A stretch of DNA of 64,000 nucleotides from Epithemia pelagica. Lineage: Eukaryota; Bacillariophyta; Bacillariophyceae; Surirellales; Surirellaceae. The stretch's first letter is position 1. The number at the start of each line of letters is the position of its first letter. Below are positions 31,388-41,816 of the stretch, piece after piece. The stretch is from NCBI GenBank assembly GCA_946965045.2, contig OX337235.1, positions 2,861,928 through 2,925,927 of the forward strand, written 5' to 3'. The notes beneath the pieces are model-generated. The model saw only the letters and a program-made list of their open reading frames with translations, was not told where the DNA came from and ran no database searches. The translations under genes were made by a program, and so were the position numbers.

Positions 31388-34141
31388 ATGTTTGCATCCA
31401 AGATCTCATTTGTCTATGTTGTGTTTTTGTTGACGCTAGGGACCCCTTACCAAACAAAAGCGTCGGAGGATTCCATCGAATATGTGCCACCTATTTTCCA
31501 AACACTTGACAGTCTCCAGACGAGCAATGAATTTCAGCGTGAGTTGAATGATATTGGTTCTTCGACGACAAGTTCTCCGACAGAATCTCCAGCACCATCT
31601 CCATCGCCATCGGCGGTGCCCACGGGGAGTCCAACAATTACTCCAAAACCTACGGATCAACCAACATCCTCACCGACGGAAAGCCCAGCACCTTCACCCA
31701 GCCCATCAGCTACTCCCACAGCATCACCTTCAGGATCCCCATCATCGCGGCCATCACAATCACCTACAGATGAGCCATCTTCTCAGCCATCGCAGTCACC
31801 TTCAGATGAGCCATCTTCCCAACCAAGTGCAAAACCGACCGGAGTGCCATCTTCTCAACCATCGCATGCACCGACAGGTAAACCGTCTTCTCAACCATCG
31901 CTTGCTCCGACAGGTAAGCCATCTTCTCAACCATCGCATGCACCGACAGGTAAACCGTCTTCTCAACCATCGCTTCCTCCGACAGGTAAGCCGTCTTCTC
32001 AACCATTGCATGCACCGACAGGTAAACCGTCTTCTCAACCATCGCTTTCTCCGACAGGTAAGCCGTCTTCTCAACCATCGTTTGCACCGACAGGTAAACC
32101 GTCTTCGCTCCCTAGCTTTGATCCGACGGGGCCACCACCTACGAAAACTCCCTCACAAGCTCCATCTCCAAACCCTTCAGAGCCTCCGGCAGTGCAACGT
32201 GCACCAACTCGACAGCCATCGGTGGATCCTACAATCCCACCAAGTGTCGAGTCGACAGTTGTTTTGACAAATCTGCGAGAGCAGTTCACGACCCAGATCA
32301 ACCTGTCAAACCAGCTATCCACTCAAATCGAAGTCGCTTCATTCACTCGAGGTGTTTCGAGTTTCATCACCAGCAACAAGCCAAGTACAGGAAATGTATA
32401 CAATGTACTTGTGACAATTGCGCAACAAACCACTATTAACGGGAACACGCGGGGACGTCGGAATCTTTCCATGCAGCTTATTGAAATCAAATACGACGTT
32501 GAGGCATCCTATGCAGGAACCGATCCGAATTTCAGTCTTTTCGATACTTATGGGGCGGCATTGCGAAACTTAGACATGGGCTTTGTTCAAAAGCTTGCAC
32601 AAGCCTTTGATGATCTTGCGGATTCCTCTCAACCGAACATCTATGATCATCTTCTCACCAACCCCTCATCAATCAATGCAAGGGTTGATGCTACCAATGA
32701 GGGAGAAGGTGTGACGACAACCGCCAAGATCTTTTCCGGTGTTTTTTCTGTCTTTGCAGTGGCATTGGCTGTGATTGCGAGTGTGTACGCTCTGCGGCGC
32801 TACGAAGGTGATCAGAAACGTGACATTATACCGGTAAACACCTCTACGGAAGAAGAGCCGGACCTCCAGCGGATTGAATCAGATGATCGGTCATTCGATG
32901 CCATTGAGGTTGCTGAAAAAAGCGACCTTGAAATAAACAAAATCTCCAAAGGTCAATCTGCAGTAATCCGATTTGGTCAAGCGTCGTACCTAGTAGATGT
33001 GTCAAGCGCAATCGACACAGAAGAGAAAGTGTTAGCAAGTGGAAAAATCGTTCACCGGTCAAAAGCTAAAAACAGTGAAGATGAACTTGCGCTGGGAGAC
33101 AAGAAAAAAGGGTCACAAACATCGAAACAGGCCGTACCAGATGCTCTTCGATCAATAAGAGAAGCATCGCGCCGTCTGTCACCGTCACCTCCGCGTACGC
33201 CCCGACCTCAGAAGCACGTTGCTTCGAAACGGCCTGGAACAGTCATCATGTTGGATAAAGCGACACTTTCACCGGAAAATCGAAATGATGAGGCCATCCG
33301 TACCAAAAAGGTTTCTCATGAAACAAATCGACGACCACAAGATGCACCCTCAGATCCTCCAACTTCGAAAGCTGGAGATGGGAACAAGGGCTTTCAAAAC
33401 TCGGTATGTCATTTATTTCATGTTCCTGCCTATCTTTTTTTGTTTCTCACTGAATATTTGAATTTCTAGAATGAACCTACGCCTCGCAACCGTGAGGTTT
33501 CCGATATCACGTTCGCGGACGGGGAGCGACATCCACAGCATCTCCAGAGTAACCCAACTCAAGTAGGCGGAAGAGGAAATCGAGCGTCCATGTCGATTGC
33601 CCAAAGAATTGCTCAATTTGAAAAGTTGTCGGAAACGGGGTCCGATAGCACCAATGACGTTGCCACAAACGCGGCACTGTTGGGACGAATCCCAAATCCA
33701 CTGGGCATGAACCTAGGCAGCACTTCGGAAAGTCAAGAAGGAAAGTCTGATTTGACGTCACAGGCCAAGGCGTTTATTTCAAACATGCTGGTCCAAGCCG
33801 CAAATGTGAACCAGCCACAAGAAAAACAAAGTGAGCGAAAAGGGACGAGTGAACCATTCTCCAGACACGCCGTCAAAAAGTCTCGGAAAATGAGTCGATA
33901 TGATGTTTTTGCTCCTTCCGGAGCCATTGGCGTTGTGGTCGACACGACCAAAAATGGTCCTTCCGTCCATTCTCTCAAGCCAACATCTCCCATGTTGGGC
34001 CTCATCACTCCAGGTGATCTCATTGTCGCCTTGGATGGTCAGGATACGACTGGGATGAATGCCGCCACTCTGACGCGCTTAATGGCCAAGAAATCGTCCC
34101 AAACGGAACGCAAGATTACCTTAATGTCCATTGAGGAGTGA
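31388..34141 (+). CDS. PT-repeat type I membrane protein with C-terminal PDZ domain (895 aa)
   Basis: Exons 31388-33403 and 33470-34141 join in phase 0 across a 66-nt intron. The ATG at 31388 gives a signal peptide (ISFVYVVFLLTLGTPYQTKA). Residues ~55-250 are Pro/Ser/Thr repeats, first TESPAPSPSPSA-like and then a regular 12-residue unit around PTGKPSSQPSHA, common in diatom surface proteins. An unrecognised extracellular segment of ~170 residues follows, then one TM (FSVFAVALAVIASVYAL, ~residues 455-475) with RRY as stop-transfer. The cytosolic part is long, charged and likely disordered. The last ~75 residues (GAIGVVVDTTKNGPSVHSL, GLITPGDLIVALDGQDTTGM) fit a PDZ domain. The layout suggests a wall-facing protein with an intracellular scaffold module; no partner is evident. 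Confidence 0.8.
31835..32110 (+). repeat. 36-bp coding tandem repeat (PTGKPSSQPSxA)
   Basis: Around eight 36-base units encode variants of PTGKPSSQPSHA, PTGKPSSQPSLA and similar. Alternating units (CATGCACCGACAGGTAAACC against CTTGCTCCGACAGGTAAGCC) suggest duplication of a 72-base pair of units. Confidence 0.85.
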
Positions 34142-34658
34142 AGCAGGAACAACCATAAACCATACACCATGAGAGTGCTTTCTCGTGTTCCATCACCTAT
34201 AATTCAGTAGTAGTTGGATGATTTGTTTGGGGGAGATTCCAAGAAACAATGTAGTGGCGAACGTTCTATTCTACGATATTTCGCCTCTTTGAGTTGAGAC
34301 TCTTTACACCACATACGCAGACATTGAGAAGGACGACCGCATGACAAGGATCGACCATGTTAACAGATGTTGACGCGAAACTCTTTTTGTGTGGCCAGAA
34401 AGCCGGAACCAAATCTCGGCGCACGCTCTACCGCGCGGGGCACGCCATGTACGCGAGGCGCGCGTGCGTCACGTACAGTTTGTGCGACTCCCATCTTCAC
34501 CGGAAAGTCCGGGGAGGCGCCGGAGTGATCCTCTGTGTATCTTGTTTCGCTCCTTGTTCTTTGTCCTCTGTCTACCTAGAACGTCGACCAAGAAGAGAAA
34601 AGACCAGAATCCATCCGTCACCACAGGCAGTCCGTTTTGTGTCATTGTCCAGAGTAGG
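34142..34658. other. Intergenic upstream of the Dicer-like gene
   Basis: No separate gene. The Dicer-like frame is open upstream to about 34389 but has no ATG before 34659. A CpG-rich patch (GCGCGGGGCACGCC and similar, 34430-34475) may belong to the promoter or 5' UTR. Confidence 0.5.
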
Positions 34659-35538
34659 ATGAGCCATGGCGTGTGCAAGGAACACGAGGATCATTCCCAA
34701 ACAACAACATCCAGGTATCAGGATTCCCAATCCAAGGACGACGACGTGGACGACGAGAACACTGCCCGTACAACCACCACGGACGAGTGCCCATCACACC
34801 ACGAAATTCTCTCACAAACAACCTCGAACGCCACCGCAACAACAACAACAACTACTGCTACCTCTTTTACGAGTTGTGGTTGTGTGAAGAAGCAAGCCAT
34901 TGCGGAGTATTTGGACTTTTTGTGGAGCGCCGCCAATTTGCGTCGGGATGATGCCTTGCGCAAAGTGTTGTGGAAACAGAGTCGCAATCACAATCCTTCG
35001 TCCTCCAATGGTAATGATGATCACTCGCAACAGAGCTTTTACAATGCATCGCTGTCGGTGGGGACCATTTTGCGATTTCCGACCGTCGCCGCTTGGACGT
35101 GTCATGATGGGTCCAGCACCGAAGACGAGGCGGCCCACCTCGTCGTCGAGGCCGTTGCACAACATTCGACCCTGCTGCGCCTGGTCCGCGTGACACCACA
35201 CAGTACTGCCAACAACAACAACAAGGCCAACCAACCACCACCGCGCTATGCCTATAGCGTCCACGTGCAACGCGTCGTTCCCTTTACTCCGGCCGACTTG
35301 CGTCTCCCGGTGGAGTGTATCTTGGTGGTGGGCAATCTGCCACAACCCAAACACAAGCAAGCTACGAGTCGTAAAAAGAACCACCATACGAAAACCAAGA
35401 AGAAGGAGAAGAAGACGGAAACGAAGAAGAATGAAGCGAAGAAGAACTCCGAACCGTCGCATTCAGAGGAAACAGACACTTTGCCCTCCAATCCTCCACA
35501 ACCAACACTCACGAAAGAACAACAACAACAGCAGCTGC

Positions 35539-35570
<32 letters not shown>

Positions 35571-38500
35571 CGAACACACTACCACCATGGATGGTTGCCT
35601 GCCTGGAGTTCTCCCGAGGACAATCATGGTACAATTCGAGCACAAATTCTTCATCAACTAGAGGAACAATTGAAACCCTCGGGAACCATTTCCCTTATAC
35701 AGCTCAAGACCAGGCCGACGACGACGACGACCAAACTGACAAATCCCAGCAGCAGCAAGAACCAAACCAAGACGAGCCGCAATGTTGAACGAGTCCATTC
35801 ATTCTCCAAATTACCGTCGTCATCATTACACCAATCGTTGGATGCCAGTTCGTCGTCGTCGACAACCATCCATGATGATGATCATGATCATGATGCAGGA
35901 GGTTGTGTGGCATGGATTGAATTTGCACACCCCAATGCCGTGACGTGGGCCATGGCCGAATGGGGGACGCATACATGGGTCGATCCTCCTTCCACCACCA
36001 CCATCACACTGGAGAATGACACCACCCCTCGGCAAGAGCCACTGGGCGGTTGGAAGAACTCGTGGCCTCCACAAGCCTCGTATTTGGAATATTCAAACGA
36101 CACTCCAACAACCAACATCAACGTCGACACGAGTGAACGGCGTCCACGTCGTACCTTGACTGTCACCACATTGAATCATGTGCGACGTCAGGAACGATAC
36201 GAACGACAGATGCAACATCAAGCCTATCAACGCGAGGCCCAAAAGCAGCAAACCGCCTTTGGTCGACACGTTTGCGATACCACCACACCGTGGCAACTGC
36301 CACGGTGGAACAGAGTACCGTGGACGACGGGTCAACCGGCCTTTTTGTATCGAATGGTCCTTCGACCACCCCGACTCTCTGAAATGGATGGTTCTTCTTC
36401 TTCTTGTCGTTCGTCCTCCGTTTTACAATCCATCAAGGAACGACCCATTACCATGGGCTTGCTTCTGCCGGTGGACTTGCAAGAATTGTGTCGCTTGTCG
36501 TCGTCCTGTTCGTCGTCGTCCAAGGAATTTTTTGTGCAAACGTCCTTTTTCATTCCCTTGTCCCATACCAACCAGTCGGTCGAATGGACAGTACAATTGC
36601 ATTCCTGTGGTGGTGGTTCCAGGGTGCCGTCGGGAGTTACGTCCTGTCAATTGCAGTGGTTGCGACACTTTCAACACGTGTTGCGAAATTGGAAAACCTA
36701 TGGCCATGGGCGAAACCAAGACAGGAACCATGACGACAGTGATGATATGGAACTCGACGACGTGTCTCTCCTGCCGTCCTTGACCCAGGATGGATCGACG
36801 GGGTTTTTGGTTCCTCTCGTGCAACGACAGGAAGACGGCTCTTGTTGTACAGACAGGGAAACAAGGACTCATACGTCATTGTCCTTGTCACACGAATGGG
36901 ACATTGACTGGACTGTGTTGGAACATGAAATGAAACGACATACCATTCCCTTTTTGGATCATCGGCGTCATTGTTGTCCTCAAGGCGACCGACAGCAACC
37001 ACCACCAACAATCCCTAATGAACACAAATCCTTTGTCAACGCTATGGCATGTACGCATTTGGTATTGCATCGACAAATGCGACACATGATAGAGCCAATC
37101 GCCATGCAGAACGACGATGATGACAATCATGGTTGGACGGCCGTATCCCCCTTTCCGTCCCAGTTTCAAACGATATCGTCGGCCAAACACGACTTTTTTC
37201 TACGACGGTTTGGATTGAATCTCCACACGGCCACCTTTGCCGACTATTATGAAAAACGATATGGTACGTTGTGAGACAAAATGTTGCTTCTAGTTGTTGG
37301 TATGTTGTAGTCTCACACCAGTGCCACAGACATGCCAGTCAAGCACGTGAATGAGCCGTTGGTGCAAGCAAGAGTGGTCAAGTCCTTGGCCGATCACAAT
37401 TGGTACGATGCGTCCCGACAATTACTCAAGGAGGAAACCAACAAGGCATTGGAAGAAGAATATGGTGAAATGTCTACCGAACCTCACACTACAAACCAAG
37501 ACAGAAACGAAACAAGCCATGACAATAGCAACGCACAAAAAGACGACCACCCGGTTCATCTCCTTGCCGAATATATTCAGATTTTACCGGTCCCTCTTCC
37601 CCTCTTGTTTGTCATGCAGTATCAACCCTATTTCATGTCGGCTCTTGGACGGGAAATTGATTTGTGTCTGTTAGAGCATCGGCTATTAGAGTGTGTGATC
37701 AAGCCAGGAAATGCCCAAGAGAATGAGAAACGACAAGATCCACTGGACGAAGCTCACCGAAACGTCACTGTTCCGACGGACAATAAGAATCGCAAAGAGC
37801 CACACCACCATGTCCCATTGGTTGAGTTGTTACGCCAAGCGACCACTCTGGTCCCTATTCCTCTCTACGATCGGCTCGAGTTTTTGGGTGATGCTGTATT
37901 AGGATATTGTTTGGCAATCAATTTGTTTGCAACCAATCCATTGTGGCTCGAGGATCTGTCACCAAAGGACGAAACAAGATATTCTCCTTCCAACCTCTTG
38001 GCATTCTTGGATCGCACATGGGACAATTTTAGTATGGCCGAGCACATTAGTCGGGCTGGTAAGAATAAGGCACTGGCTGAGGTGGCCAAACGGATACAGC
38101 TCCAAAATGTCTTGTTCGTTCAAGCACCCTTTCAGAGTGCGTACCGAGGACAGGACAGCCAGCAACCATCCAGCAACAAAAACAAGACCCCACCTATAAG
38201 TCAGAAAACATTGAGTGATTGTGTCGAAAGTCTCTTGTGTGCGGCTTTTTTATCCCACGTCCAAGAGCCGCTTTTGGTCTTTATTCTCAATCTGTTGCAG
38301 TTACCCCTCCCCGCGACAAGTGAGAAAAGCTCTTCAAGTGCAAGTACTTGCTGGTTTCAAGCCTCTGGAACAGCATTACAGCATGGTTACTCGTTCTCCG
38401 ATTGCCACCTTAATCGATTATCCGAGGTGGCTGACATCTTAAATACCAGGGAAGCTGTTCAAGAAAAGCTTCATCAAAACGTTCATCAGCTCATGGAGAT

Positions 38501-39318
38501 TCTTGGAATTGACGTGCTAAGCAGAGGTAACAACGTTGGCCAATACGACAAGGGTTTCTGCACTTACACCTGCAAGGATACGGACGATTCAATTCTCATG
38601 CAATGCGCCTTATTTGACGACGACCTCCTTACGGAAGCTTCAAGCGTTGGTCATGAAATGCTTCCCCTGGCGCTCATCCGTGAGAGCCTGTTCACTGTTG
38701 GTGCCTATGCACTTCAATTGATGATTTCTCATCACTTTGTTGAATCGTGTCGACATGCCAATTCCAATGATTTGCATGTTCTCCGAGCCTGCGTAAGTTC
38801 GCGGAAAAGGAACAATGGATCACGTTTCTCTCCCAATCTTGTCTGACAGATTTCATACAATGACCTCGCGTCTTGCTCAACAGGCCATGTCGGATGACGT
38901 GATTGCGTACATAATGGTGAAAAACGGAATACATGAGTGTCTTTATGACCAAAACGCGGAAGCGATTGTCTTTTGTGTGAGTCAAGTGCAGCGGGCCGAA
39001 AGATTGGCTTTGGAACTGCAACAAAAAAATGACAAACAAGACGAGGAAACATTTGTTTTGAAAAAGTATCCTGGAGTCGTCGGAGGACGACTACGAGGAT
39101 CCGAATCGACCAAGCTTGAAGAAAAGTATACGAGGGAACTGATGTTTTCTTTCAAGTGTATTGTGGGAGCTATGACCTTGTCCATGGGTACCAAGGCAAT
39201 GTGGGTGATCATTGCACAGTTGTTCGATGAGCTGTTAGAACTCTCACCCGAGGTGCTACGCCTCCATTTCAATGAATCAACAGTGGTGCAAGCCTACTAC
39301 TGTGAGACAAAAAAGTGA
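34659..39318 (+). CDS. DCL: Dicer-like RNase III protein with N-terminal La motif and RRM, no helicase (1500 aa)
   Basis: Exons 34659-37263, 37330-38792 and 38884-39318; introns of 66 and 91 nt have GTACGT/GTAAGT and CAG ends and keep frame. A La motif lies at ~75-155 (EYLDFLWSAANLRRDDALRK, LSVGTILRFPTVAAWT). A split RRM follows (CILVVGNLP ~217; GGCVAWIEFAHPNAVTWA ~415), holding Lys-rich and polyQ inserts. Platform/PAZ-like sequence covers ~555-870 (FLYRMVLRP, MGLLLPVDLQELC, GFLVPLVQ, TFADYYEKRY, then NEPLVQARVV across intron 1). RNase IIIa has the intact signature DRLEFLGDAVLGY and the distal SDCVESLLCAAF. RNase IIIb (ESLFTVGAYAL; MFSFKCIVGAMT) lacks the acidic residues. It would process double-stranded RNA. 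Neither a helicase nor a dsRBD is seen. Splitting it into two genes is unlikely because the PAZ-RNase connector spans the intron. Confidence 0.82.
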
Positions 39319-39666
39319 GATGACTATGAATAAGCGGGTGTGTGCATGGATTAAAAGAGTAAAGAACGACTTAAAAAGCAACAAAGGGTTGCCAGTACAT
39401 TTACTATTTCATTAGAGGACAGCCACTTCCTTGTGTATTTTACAAACGTAGCACTGATAATCGACATGTCCAAGCCTGTAGGTTGAGCACTATTTTTCAG
39501 GCTTCCGGTAGCGAAACCCGCATAAACTAAAATACTTGTCATTTCCTGCCTGGAAGATGGTTGAAATATGAGGGTGGCGGCCTTTCATAATTGCGCTACG
39601 ACGGAAATCGTTATGTGATTGAGGGAGTAGATATTCCCGCTCATTGTTGTCTCGTTGCAGCACACT
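39319..39666. other. Gap between convergent genes
   Basis: 3' regions of the Dicer-like gene (+) and the CenH3 gene (-). No gene seen. Confidence 0.6.
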
Positions 39667-40150
39667 TTATTCTCGTTGAGGTCCCCGAATACGTCGTGCC
39701 AAATGAAGGTCTTTGGGCATGATAGTGACGCGCTTGGCATGAATGGCACAGTAGTTTGCGTCTTCAAATAGACCCACCAGATGCGCTTCGGCAGCCTCTT
39801 GGAGTGCCAGGATCGCGGTGCCTTGCCATCGATACGGTTTCCCGAAGACAAGCGTTTGAATTTCCCGAACAAGCCGGGCAAATGGCAGTCGTCGGAGCAA
39901 CAAGTCGGTGCTTTTTTGGTACGCACGAATCTCCTTAAGAGCACGTTCTCCTACATCACAGGTTCCACGGTTCAACCAACAACGTGTCAGATGTCACAAT
40001 CAAGCTGGAAAAAACTCAAATCCTCCTGTACCTACCAGGCCGCATTCGTCTTCTTCTACGGGCTGGCTCCTGTCTTTGTTGTCCCTCGGGAACTTGACGT
40101 GATCTTCCAAGTCTCGGACGAGAGCGTCCTGTTTGCTTGAACCGCGCCAT
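39667..40150 (-). CDS. CENH3: Centromeric histone H3 variant (CenH3/CENP-A-like, 132 aa)
   Basis: Exons on the minus strand are 40150-40036 and 39950-39667, joined through a codon split by an 85-nt intron (GTAGGT...ATGTAG). The N-terminus [13 protein letters not shown] follows the H3 tail start, then diverges and becomes Arg rich ([12 protein letters not shown]). The histone fold is complete: [65 protein letters not shown]. Loop 1 ([12 protein letters not shown]) is one residue longer than in canonical H3 and has Trp before Gln, both marks of CENP-A proteins that specify centromeres. The tail lacks the ARKS methylation motifs of canonical H3. A replication-independent H3 variant is the alternative, but loop 1 argues against it. 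Confidence 0.85.
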
Positions 40151-40358
40151 TATTTCTTTTCTGTTTGATTCTTTTGTTCCTTCGAAAAAGGGCGTGGGTG
40201 TCCGTTCTCCGTTCTCCCTTCTTTCTTCTTTGGGTCAGTCGCAAAATGGCGAGAGACGAAAGTCCAAGCGAAAGATCGTCCGGCGACGCTTCGGCGTGAC
40301 ATGTGTGACCGGCGCGAAATAGTATGCTGTACAAGTACACTACTTATGTAATGCGTGA

Positions 40359-41816
40359 ATGGGATTTACCGAGTACCGAGTAAGAGTACTGGTACTAATT
40401 GTACACGACACACGATTTTTCTCACACCACCACACACACACACCATCGACCACCGACCACACCGACCACACACGCACACACCCCGCACACACCCAAATAA
40501 TCGGACAACACAGTCAAAAACACAATAAACAGCGGGGACAAGTGCCAGTCGTGTACCTCTCGGCGTCGTCCCGACACAATTTCGAACTCCTTCTGAGAGC
40601 TTACAACGCCTTCCACCAAGCCGCCACCGAAAACGAAATCCATTGGCGTGGTAACATCATCCAGGTGCTGCCCATCCCCAAGAACCAACAAACCAGAACA
40701 ACCACCCTCGAAGCTTTGAAAGACCTAGACCAATACTTTGGAGCTAGTGTCAGAATTCGCCTCCACCCTCTCAACGAGTTGGCTTCCGAGAGCGACTGGA
40801 CCGAACTCCCGTCCATCCCCAACTACCAAGCGGCATTCCCTGAGTTCTGCCACCACCAACCCGAGCCGGTGGCATACCATCTACACCTGCTCCGAACACC
40901 GGACACCCACCACATCAACTCAACCACAATCCGCAACTACCCCGGATTTCCTTCTAACATACTCCGCCCCACAATGGCAGCAGCGGCTGCGTCACCCGCA
41001 AGACAACAAAACCCCAATGAACAGGCGGCGCAACCTCACACCCACACATCCAGACTCCTCGACCTTACTCGTCGAATCACACAGCGTACCCAGGACAACG
41101 AGGGCAGCAACACCGACAACACATCAGCTACCACCACAACACGAGCACGTTCCACCACACCGACTACACAACCACCAAGAAAGAGGGCCGCCCCCTCCGA
41201 CGACACGAACACAAACAATGACCAAACCTCGTCCGACAACAACAGCGACCCCTACGACGACAGATACAACTGGACCACCGTAGCCGAAACGGCCGCTCGA
41301 CAAAGCGAAGCACACCACAACAGAGGATTCGACATCCACACCGACAGTCAAAACACCTTCGTTTCGACCCTGTCCTCGGTCAACCGGTACTCCATCTTAG
41401 GGGAGCAACAAGAGGAGTCTTACAACAAAGAAACCGACCGCTACCACGACGGGAACCCAAGCGATGTGGACATGGACGAAGAAGACTTGGACGAATGGGA
41501 CAACATGTCCGCTTCAGAACGTTCCAAAGCCTTGCTCCATCCAAAAGAAACCTCCCCCAACGACCCCTCACAGAACACTCTGAGTGAAATACAGCAAATC
41601 AAGGCGTTTGTCCAACACAACAACAGCTCTCAGCTCCCGGCCCTGGAGAAGTACATCGGCACCATCACCTCCTTCACCACGGAAACAGACGCGCAAGACG
41701 CCTGGGAATTCGCGGAGAGGCTCGTCCAGCAGACACGGCCCTCGAATTCCCCCGTCGCCGGCCCCCGCCCCGGCCATGTGGACCCGCATGACAACATGGG
41801 CCAAAGGGCCAAATGA
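40359..41816 (+). CDS. Non-LTR retrotransposon ORF1 protein (485 aa)
   Basis: Open from the ATG at 40359; the first ~55 residues are low-complexity His/Thr/Pro and may in truth be 5' UTR. Residues ~65-165 look folded (VVYLSASSRHNFELLLRAYN, ALKDLDQYFGASVRIRLHPL), but I recognise no family. The rest is Thr/Asn/Ser/Asp rich and probably disordered. The stop TGA overlaps the ORF2 start as ATGA, so ORF2 may be made by termination-reinitiation. ORF1 proteins of this kind usually bind the element RNA; here that is inference. Confidence 0.7.
   Translation: MGFTEYRVRVLVLIVHDTRFFSHHHTHTPSTTDHTDHTRTHPAHTQIIGQHSQKHNKQRGQVPVVYLSASSRHNFELLLRAYNAFHQAATENEIHWRGNIIQVLPIPKNQQTRTTTLEALKDLDQYFGASVRIRLHPLNELASESDWTELPSIPNYQAAFPEFCHHQPEPVAYHLHLLRTPDTHHINSTTIRNYPGFPSNILRPTMAAAAASPARQQNPNEQAAQPHTHTSRLLDLTRRITQRTQDNEGSNTDNTSATTTTRARSTTPTTQPPRKRAAPSDDTNTNNDQTSSDNNSDPYDDRYNWTTVAETAARQSEAHHNRGFDIHTDSQNTFVSTLSSVNRYSILGEQQEESYNKETDRYHDGNPSDVDMDEEDLDEWDNMSASERSKALLHPKETSPNDPSQNTLSEIQQIKAFVQHNNSSQLPALEKYIGTITSFTTETDAQDAWEFAERLVQQTRPSNSPVAGPRPGHVDPHDNMGQRAK

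Noticed and set aside
31548-32267. 239-codon frame within the PT-repeat gene.
   Set aside because: A repeat-driven shadow; the main frame has a signal peptide, TM and PDZ domain.
34389-37274. Treat 34389-37274 and 37332-38846 as two separate genes.
   Set aside because: The region before 34659 has no ATG, and the PAZ end (TFADYYEKRY) continues into NEPLVQARVV across a 66-nt GTACGT...CAG intron in the right phase.
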